From assembly GCA_037042185.1 (NCBI GenBank), contig JAXQJY010000026.1, forward strand, positions 2,106,827-2,170,826: DNA of 64,000 nucleotides, given 5' to 3'. This DNA comes from Sordariomycetes sp. S80-01Y. Its lineage: Eukaryota; Ascomycota; Sordariomycetes. The position numbers and the translations under genes were made by a program. Positions 57,721 through 64,000 of the stretch are shown piece by piece (within the stretch, counting starts at the first letter, position 1; each line of letters starts with the position of its first letter). Below the pieces are notes generated by a model, which worked only from the letters and a program-made list of their open reading frames with translations, had not been told where the DNA came from and did no database searches.

Positions 57721-58164
57721 GGAAGGCGTCGGAAACGCCGAGGTATGGTGCTTTGGTAACGAGCTGGCTCGTTTCGTGGCCGTCTGCCTCGGATAGGAAG
57801 CATTCCTGGATCATGTTGCGTTGAGTGTGTTGAGCGCGGCTCGGTAGTTGTATGATTGGAAGAGAGCAGAATGGGTAGCATGGTTAAACCCCCAAGTCTA
57901 TATCCGTCAAATTCTAGAGAGGGGTATGTATACTGTGCGGCTGAAGCTTGTGGTGTGCGACTTGGCTTGAAGTTTAAGATAATAAGTGAAGTTAAAATCC
58001 CTGGTTAATCTAACGCATTACATGCTTGTCATCTTTTATGGTTTGCTGCGGGGAACTGTGAACTCGAGAGAAGTATACAAGACTCTACTTCAGTCTCATT
58101 GTTCACCCCAACCATCCTTCTTGGTTGCCCAAATTACACTTCTAAGCTCCTTACATCACTCATC

Positions 58165-59181
58165 ATGGCCCCGGAATCCGAAGCAGTCCCTAAATCTAGC
58201 GATAGGATGGACCCCGACTTGATCGCTCATTTCGCGGCCAACCCCCATCTCCAAGCCATGCCAACGAAGGATGACCTCGAGACAACCAATAGTCTGCGCA
58301 CAAGGTTGAACAGTATTATCCAAACGCTTCTCGCTCAACTAGAGCCTCTCCCAGAGCACATTACCGAGACCAAGCATAGCATCACATCCTATGATGGTGC
58401 CACTATAAATGTGCACGAGTTCGCCCGAAACGATTTATCAGAGACCAGAGAGCCGGGTCCTGCCTTTCTATATTTCCACGGAGGTGGCACATTTTCGTGT
58501 CCTATCGATCCGGTTTTTCGTCCCGCTATTGCTACATTTGCATCTGATTTCAACATCCGCACCTTCGGCGTTGAATACCGCCTCGCCCCTGAACATCCGT
58601 ACCCGACCCCACTTGAAGATTGCTATGCTGCAGTGGAATGGGTGTACAAGAACTCTACAACGCTTAATGTGGACTATAGGCGTATTGGCATATATGGTGA
58701 GAGTGCGGGTGGCAATCTTGCTGCTGCAGTAGCTCTACTTGCTCGTGATCGCCATCTCTCTCCTCCTCTAGCAAAGCAAATGCTTCTTTATCCTATGGTC
58801 GACGATAGCTCAATCGAAAAGTACCCTACAGCTAATGACCCCGGCGTTATATCCCCGGAGATTGCCCGACAGATCACGAACGCTTCTTGGGAGGCGTATC
58901 TCGGATTTGGAAAGCGAGGGAACGCCGATGTTTCTATTTACGCTGCGCCCTCGAGGGCTACAGAATTAGGTGGATTGCCGTCGGCGTATATCGACTGTGG
59001 TTCGCTGGATATTCTCAGGGATGAAACGCTTGACTATGCGACAAGGTTGGCTAGGGCAGATAACGAGGTCGAAGTACATTTGTACGCGGGAGCGCCGCAT
59101 GGTTTCGATCTGTACGCACCGTGGATGCCGATCACAAAGAATGCGAGGGAGAACAGGGCACGCGCTGTGAAGACTGTCTAA
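58165..59181 (+). CDS. HSL-family alpha/beta hydrolase (esterase/lipase)
   Basis: Single exon, 338 residues from the ATG at 58165 (MAPESEAVPKS). The in-frame extension upstream has no ATG. The hormone-sensitive-lipase signature is complete: oxyanion motif FLYFHGGGTF (105-108), VEYRLAPEHPYPTPLED, nucleophile elbow IGIYGESAGGNLAA with Ser180, acid in SLDILRDE (Asp282), and base in AGAPHGFDLYAP (His312). It is an intracellular serine esterase acting on acyl esters; the substrate is unknown. Such genes often sit in subtelomeric or secondary-metabolism regions. It has no obvious partner here and is flanked on both sides by decayed repeats. Confidence 0.92.
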   Translation: MAPESEAVPKSSDRMDPDLIAHFAANPHLQAMPTKDDLETTNSLRTRLNSIIQTLLAQLEPLPEHITETKHSITSYDGATINVHEFARNDLSETREPGPAFLYFHGGGTFSCPIDPVFRPAIATFASDFNIRTFGVEYRLAPEHPYPTPLEDCYAAVEWVYKNSTTLNVDYRRIGIYGESAGGNLAAAVALLARDRHLSPPLAKQMLLYPMVDDSSIEKYPTANDPGVISPEIARQITNASWEAYLGFGKRGNADVSIYAAPSRATELGGLPSAYIDCGSLDILRDETLDYATRLARADNEVEVHLYAGAPHGFDLYAPWMPITKNARENRARAVKTV

Positions 59182-59504
59182 GTACGACACGGTAGAATAG
59201 GCATTAGCGATAAGCGGGAGAATGATGGTTATTTCGAGATTTAGGATATTTACTCTAGTCTTTAATAACGTGGCGTAAGATGTAACACTTTGAGGTAGTC
59301 ACAGGTGGGTTGAAGTGTTTATTCTATTTGAGAGAATGTGGCGGGCCGAGAGGCCTTGGGAACTTCGCAGTCACCAGACGTGACTTTGGTGACGAAGGGT
59401 GAGCCGGCTGGATAGGGCAAGGTAAACGATTTACCCTGCACCGAGTTCTGTGCCACGGGGCACAACCATAACATACTAGTAACAGGAGTCGTTATGTGAC
59501 GTTC

Positions 59505-59821
59505 GGGCCTGATGTACCTACAGGGTAGGTAGATCAGAGGGTTGGTTTATTATTCATAGTACGTTGGGTTATAAGTGCGAAACTGGGTAATCATTATAGT
59601 TAAGTGCTAAAGTTATAAACCGAAGGTAATTATGCATTAATAATTATATTAATAGCTAAGTTATATCTAATAAATATAAATAACCTATTAGTCCTATATA
59701 GTTATAGGTAGTGTTTAGGAATAATATACTAAAATATCGTTCTATCCTGGAACGATGGTGATTAGTTAAAAAAGAATAGTGGGGTACTTAGCATATATAG
59801 GCCACAGGATAGGCCGTAAAA
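59505..59821 (-). repeat. LTR-like repeat, copy B (heavily mutated, inverted)
   Basis: Read on the minus strand from 59821 it begins TTTTACGGCC and continues TATCCTGTGGCC, then ACTAATCACCA, TATATAGGACTAATAGG and GATTACCCAGTTTCGCA. These landmarks lie in the same order as in copy A (44696-45080). Relative to A, most differences are C-to-T or G-to-A (for example GGACCAGTAGG becomes GGACTAATAGG), a RIP-like pattern. Confidence 0.6.
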
Positions 59822-60302
59822 GATGCCCGCTAGGCCCTATAGTCTATCGTAACCTATAAGGGATTCCGTGGTTCGCAGCGAAGTGAGAGCGCGAGTTACA
59901 CTCGGTTAGGATTCTAATCCTCCTAGGTATAAGTAAATGACTAAATATTCTTATAGATATATCTAGTCTAGTATAACGTCTTACTTAAAGGCTTATAAGT
60001 TTTTTTAAAATTAATATTTAATCTTCGCCGGGTAGCTATTTATCGACGGCATATAGATAGCTATAGGTATCTATCACTCTAATACTAAACGAAGATACTT
60101 AACTATAAGTTTAGGGAGAGCTCCGTGTCTAGCGACCTACTATTTAGAAATGCGCTCTACTAAATATATACTTTATTTCTACATGGTGGGGTTTATAGTC
60201 AAAACTTAAGATATAAAGCTAATATAATTCAGTGTAATTTAATCTATATAATTACTAGTAGTTTCCACTATAGAAGAATTATAAGACCTAGACGTTTCGG
60301 CC
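59822..60302. repeat. AT-rich block next to the LTR relic
   Basis: Non-coding, TpA-rich sequence with no recognisable element. It continues the same texture as copy B of the LTR-like repeat and is probably older, decayed repeat DNA. Confidence 0.4.
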
Positions 60303-60758
60303 CTATGAGTCTCTGACCCAAATTCTGTTTCCCCCAGGGAGGCTCATCGGTGTCAAAGGCGTCAAGTCGGTAGTCTTTCCTGTCTTGTTTCTGGGTGCCT
60401 TTGTTGGGCACAGGCCTGTGCTCGACGTGGTGTTGGACCGTATTTTGTAAGAAGAAGAAGAAGCCATGTAAGCCACTGGCAGCGTGGAAGCAGTCGAAGC
60501 AACAACAATGGCCGTGCCATGCGGCGGAAGCCATCGCGAAGCCATCTTGATTCGGCGAGGCAGATCTTTCACAGAGTGATGGGATTCCCCTCCAGGTGAT
60601 GTGTTGGATTCAATTTGGCCGACCGCTATGCTAATCCGTGAGCTGAAATCTTGTGCGACTTGGATCCTGAATTTGCCGCAGCCAATCGGCGTTGTCCTTG
60701 TGCAAGGGAGGCTAGAGGTCAGCGGCGGTTGCGTGTAAGTCGAATTCGACAACATCAA
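60303..60758 (-). CDS. Hypothetical ORF, 151 residues, weak support
   Basis: An ATG-to-stop frame lies 128 bases beyond the stop of the membrane-protein gene on the same strand. The peptide (Ser/Thr/Pro-rich, with PRRIKMASRWLPPHG and a hydrophobic TAIVVASTASTLPVAYM) has no domain, and no intron or promoter support. It stands out because it is an open frame in otherwise AT-rich DNA. It could be part of the long 3' untranslated region of the upstream gene or a chance ORF. Confidence 0.25.
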   Translation of the reverse strand: MMLSNSTYTQPPLTSSLPCTRTTPIGCGKFRIQVAQDFSSRISIAVGQIESNTSPGGESHHSVKDLPRRIKMASRWLPPHGTAIVVASTASTLPVAYMASSSSYKIRSNTTSSTGLCPTKAPRNKTGKTTDLTPLTPMSLPGGNRIWVRDS

Positions 60759-60886
60759 GGTCCGACCAAGGATCAGCTCACACTATTATTAATCAAGACC
60801 AATTAGCCTTAGAAGAAATTTGAAGAGTTCTTAAACATTGATTTCAACTCTTAGGCTTTGTATGGTTGGAGCTCTACATAGCGAGG

Positions 60887-62755
60887 TTAGCTTTGCATTG
60901 GGGCCAGAGGTATCTTGTCCCCTTGTCCGTAATCATCCTCATATGACACATTCTTGACGAGACCGTCGTCGATGATCTTCAGAGTTCCCATATTCGAAGG
61001 TGCTACCTTGTACCCATCGGCCAGCGTCTCAAGGCGGCCCCTAGGCGTCGCCCCTGACAATGCGAGGTAGACGTGCTGGCCTGCCCACGACGTGAGCCTC
61101 GGCGGCCCGGCCCAGATGCGGACAATAAGCACAATGATAGCAAGGATTCCGCAGGTGAGGTAGGCTATGGCCGCGTGGTGCTTGCAGCCCGTGACCGGGC
61201 GATAGAAGCCTTCGAAATAGGGACGCTTCAGATCGGGCTCAGAGACGTTGGCAATCTTGTTTGCCTCGGGTGTATCCGGTCTCTGCCTGTCTGGAGGAAC
61301 AGGGATGCTCTCATTCACTCTAGGAAAGTCCGAGTACCACTGTGTCTCGAGATTGCATTGGTCCCGTAATCGCTCATCTGGGTCCAGGGTTATGCACCCT
61401 GCCGTCGGGAGCCCGGCCATGACGACGCGCACAAAGGCGCTCACCCCGTTCATCACGCCTGGAAGCCGCCGACTGTGTCTCGAGTCCTTTTCGTAACTGT
61501 AGTAGTACTGGTTGAATATCCAGCTTTCGCTCTTCCAGAGTTCGTAGTACGTCATGGCAAGGTTGATCCTCGTATGCGGTAACAACGTCGTGTTTGGTCG
61601 GATCGTGAGGGGGTCCTGTCCGACCGAGAGCAGGCGAATTTGATCCTTGGTCATCGTAACTCCACACGTATCCTGGCGGGCGAATAGCCTCTTGACCTGT
61701 AGGTTTGCGTAGCGTACCTCGTATGACAGCCGACGCTCAACGCGCTGGAATGAGTTGGCGGCGTCGTCAGCCTGCCACGCGCCCGACGGCGCCCATTGGA
61801 TCTGCATCTTGGTCGAATCTTGGATTCGGTAATCGATAACGGCCGTCTTGTTTGCGTCCCAGTAGTCAATCTCAACCCTCTCCCAGTCGCCGCTATTCCT
61901 GGTCATGCGGAACTCGCCCTCCTCCTCTGTCATGGTTGCCACGATGCCAGTCTCTTCGCTAACCACTACTCCACGTTCATAGTCGTGATCGGCCATCCAT
62001 CTGCACGGGATTTCTCCAGTCATTATTATGCTCGGGGGCGGCGACGAGTAGAACTTATCATAGTCGAAATCGGTTGGATTTCGTCTTTGATAAGAAGAGG
62101 GTTCGACGTCATTCACGGCACCGTCGAAAGTGTAATGAAAGCGCTTGTGGACCCCGTGCCGAAACCCACTATCCATTGATGGCGACTCCGGCACCTCTCG
62201 AAGTTGCTCGAGGATGGAGTCAGTCAAGCCGGTCACCAAATATTCGTCTTCCAAGGGTTCATCCAACGAGAGACTATCGACCGAAATGATTCCAAATTTG
62301 TACCCAATTGACGCAGCAAGGGTCAGTCCAAGCACAAGGTATCGCAGGGTCGCAAAGAGTACAAATCCGCGGGCGCCAAACGCCACGGGCGCACGGCTCT
62401 GCGTGTTGAGGTATCGAGCATAGTCGAGGCCAGATTCACCGAGAGCCTGGCGCGAACACCACCAGTCAAAGAGGTGATAATAGGCCTCGCGGAAGCCAAA
62501 TGATAGGCACCCAAATGCGGCGCCGACAATGGCCAGCCATTGCTGAATGCTGAGATTGTCGCCAACGCGGAACCCGTTGTCTAGATCAAGCGTGTCCAAG
62601 AGGATCAAAGAGTCCCATTCCGATTCCACGCTTAACCTTTTATGGAGCAGGCGGTTCATCCCGACAAAGATGAGCGTTGTTCCGCCTGCGAGAAGCGCAA
62701 GGAGGGACGCCAGGCCGAGGTTCGACAGACGCGCAAAAGTGCTAGGGCGCTTCAT
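60887..62755 (-). CDS. Subtelomeric hypothetical membrane protein
   Basis: Single exon, 622 residues; the last gene before the telomere. Hydrophobic segments are at about 13-33 (LGLASLLALLAGGTTLIFVG), 70-88 (QQWLAIVGAAFGCLSFGF), 128-150 (LFATLRYLVLGLTLAASIG) and 540-560 (AIAYLTCGILAIIVLIVRIW). A roughly 390-residue hydrophilic domain between the third and fourth has cysteines and NxS/T sites, as expected of an extracytoplasmic or lumenal domain. FREAYYHLFDWWCSRQAL and a short cytoplasmic tail are other landmarks. I recognise the general type from fungal genomes as an uncharacterised family; no function is known. Codon use and an uninterrupted frame argue that it is a real gene, in contrast to the decayed DNA on either side. 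Confidence 0.8.
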   Translation of the reverse strand: MKRPSTFARLSNLGLASLLALLAGGTTLIFVGMNRLLHKRLSVESEWDSLILLDTLDLDNGFRVGDNLSIQQWLAIVGAAFGCLSFGFREAYYHLFDWWCSRQALGESGLDYARYLNTQSRAPVAFGARGFVLFATLRYLVLGLTLAASIGYKFGIISVDSLSLDEPLEDEYLVTGLTDSILEQLREVPESPSMDSGFRHGVHKRFHYTFDGAVNDVEPSSYQRRNPTDFDYDKFYSSPPPSIIMTGEIPCRWMADHDYERGVVVSEETGIVATMTEEEGEFRMTRNSGDWERVEIDYWDANKTAVIDYRIQDSTKMQIQWAPSGAWQADDAANSFQRVERRLSYEVRYANLQVKRLFARQDTCGVTMTKDQIRLLSVGQDPLTIRPNTTLLPHTRINLAMTYYELWKSESWIFNQYYYSYEKDSRHSRRLPGVMNGVSAFVRVVMAGLPTAGCITLDPDERLRDQCNLETQWYSDFPRVNESIPVPPDRQRPDTPEANKIANVSEPDLKRPYFEGFYRPVTGCKHHAAIAYLTCGILAIIVLIVRIWAGPPRLTSWAGQHVYLALSGATPRGRLETLADGYKVAPSNMGTLKIIDDGLVKNVSYEDDYGQGDKIPLAPMQS

Positions 62756-63059
62756 CTTGACGGTGTTGCTACAGGATGAAGGGTTGCCATGAGGGAGAAT
62801 TTATAGAAAGTAAGAGGATGATAAGATACCTGACCCCGTTATTGCGTCAGACGCCCAAAAAAACCGCCTACGCTAAGCGCTGCTGTGCCGCATACATCAT
62901 CAAATCATATAATCTGAGGGATTCGACCCCTGCACCTACACCTGCACCTGTGTTACGGTTATGCCCTGTGGCACAGACCTGACATTCAATCGGAGCAAGC
63001 TGTAGTAGAGCCCGTAGAAAATCCCCCGCCAAATGAGAATACGCTAGTAAAGACAGGCG
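62756..63059. other. Promoter region of the membrane-protein gene
   Basis: Non-coding. It contains a short direct repetition of cacctgcacctacacctgcacctg character near 62930-62950. No other feature is seen. Confidence 0.35.
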
Positions 63060-63923
63060 TAGGGCCCATTAATAAAGGCCCATTAAATAAAATTAATTAT
63101 AATTAATCTAGCCATGGGATATTATTAGGGAATAAATTTAGGGTAAAGATTAATAATAAGGATCCATAAAATAAAGTATATAAGATTATTAGCTAGAGAA
63201 AGAAGTATATATAATTAAAGGAGTAAGGGTTTAGGGATAAGAATAATATAAATCTATAAAAAGGGCTAGATAAATTAAGATAAAGTATTATAGTTAGTAA
63301 AGGTAATTATAGAGCTATTTATTTATATATAAGCATTCCCATTTCCTATTTATTAAGAGTATAGGTTTATATATATAGTAGGAGAAGTAATAATATATTT
63401 ACATTAGTATTATTAAAGGATTAGATTAAATAAATAAAAGAGAATTATTAAAGCTATCTAGTAAATTACTAATTTTATCTAGATATAAGAAGAATTAAAA
63501 GATTTCTAATACCCACCACTAGATAATAAGCTAATATAATATATCTAGCCACTAATAAAGGATAATATATAATATAATAAATATAGCTATATTATATAAA
63601 CCATGGGTAAGATATAGAGATATTATTAAAATAAATATAAATAGATTAATAGTTAAATAAAGGGCAGTAATATAAAGGAATATATATAATTACTATATAA
63701 GGAGCTATAGATTATTAGTATAAAGTATTAGCAATTATTCCCACAATATATAAATAGCCAGTAATTTAAGATTAATTAAAATTATATTAAAGAGAAGCTA
63801 TAGGTAAAGGATATAATAATAAAAAATATCTAGGCATTATTTAAGGCTAAAGAATAAAAGTTTAAGTCTAATAAAGTACCTAATATTATTAAAATAAATA
63901 ATAATAAAATAGAGGCTAATATA
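63060..63923. repeat. Telomere-adjacent AT-rich block
   Basis: About 860 bases with roughly four fifths A+T. By eye the plus strand also carries clearly more G than C. It has no ORF. A degenerate telomere-like taagggtttaggg occurs at 63224-63236. The block directly abuts the telomere repeats, as expected of a decayed subtelomeric element. Confidence 0.7.
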
Positions 63924-64000
63924 TAGGGTTAGGGTTAGGGTTAGGGTTAGGGTTAGGGTTAGGGTTAGGGTTAGGGTTAGGGTTAGGGTTAGGGTTAGGG
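63924..64000 (+). repeat. Telomere, TTAGGG array
   Basis: Twelve complete uninterrupted TTAGGG units plus a partial one run to the last base. The G-rich strand reads 5'-to-3' outward, so this is the right chromosome end. TTAGGG is the telomere repeat of most filamentous ascomycetes. Confidence 0.98.

Noticed and set aside
63224-63236. Interstitial telomere tract
   Set aside because: Only about two imperfect units in DNA that is rich in TA and G; too short to call more than a chance or degenerate match.
1-64000. CRISPR arrays, bacterial operons, riboswitches or replication origins
   Set aside because: The window is eukaryotic, with spliced genes and a telomere; no regularly spaced repeats or such elements were seen.

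Overview
This window is the right-hand end of a chromosome from a filamentous ascomycete (Pezizomycotina). The last 77 bases are a perfect TTAGGG telomere array running off the end. The genes have short spliceosomal introns with typical fungal donors and CTAAC/CTGAC-like branch points. The families present (Zn2Cys6 regulators, an esterase-NACHT protein, NmrA-like reductases, DHA2-type MFS transporters) are those usually found near fungal subtelomeres. The species cannot be named from the sequence alone. All exon boundaries were worked out by eye from reading frames and splice motifs.

Layout. 1-9 kb: a broken fungal-specific gene (533-1225), then a large esterase-NACHT (NLR-like) gene (2833-6500), then a gene-poor gap. 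9.3-15.7 kb: three NmrA-like NAD(P)-binding protein genes. The first (minus strand) is interrupted by a stop codon; the second is divergent from it across a promoter holding an imperfect repeat; the third is intact. 16-21 kb: two glycoside hydrolase genes, GH32 (fructan/sucrose) and an intronless GC-rich GH5. 21.8-24.7 kb: an SDR gene divergent from a Zn2Cys6 regulator. 25.4-34.8 kb: a coherent amine-catabolism cluster of copper amine oxidase, APC-family permease, Zn2Cys6 regulator and aldehyde dehydrogenase. Both enzymes end in the peroxisomal signal SKL. 34.9-40.1 kb: a proline iminopeptidase relic, an MFS transporter, repeat relics and a dehalogenase/epoxide-hydrolase-like gene. 43.4-44.2 kb: a four-helix MARVEL-like membrane protein. 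47.8-55.0 kb: two large Zn2Cys6 regulators flanking a broken small secreted cysteine-rich ORF. 58-64 kb: an HSL-type esterase, AT-rich repeat relics, a multi-spanning hypothetical membrane protein, about 0.9 kb of roughly 80% A+T sequence, and the telomere.

How the genes may work together. The clearest functional unit is 25394-34799. An amine is imported by the permease and deaminated in the peroxisome by the TPQ copper amine oxidase to aldehyde, ammonia and peroxide. The aldehyde is then oxidised by the co-targeted aldehyde dehydrogenase. The divergent oxidase/permease promoter contains four HGATAR motifs, which fits nitrogen-source control. Substrate and regulation are inferred.

The rest is a subtelomeric mosaic. 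Relics of one LTR-like repeat family start with TGTTACGACC at 37478, 44696 and 56837 (inverted), with a decayed inverted copy at 59821. The last carries many C-to-T/G-to-A changes relative to the copy at 44696, the pattern expected of repeat-induced point mutation. Several genes are broken by frameshifts or stops.
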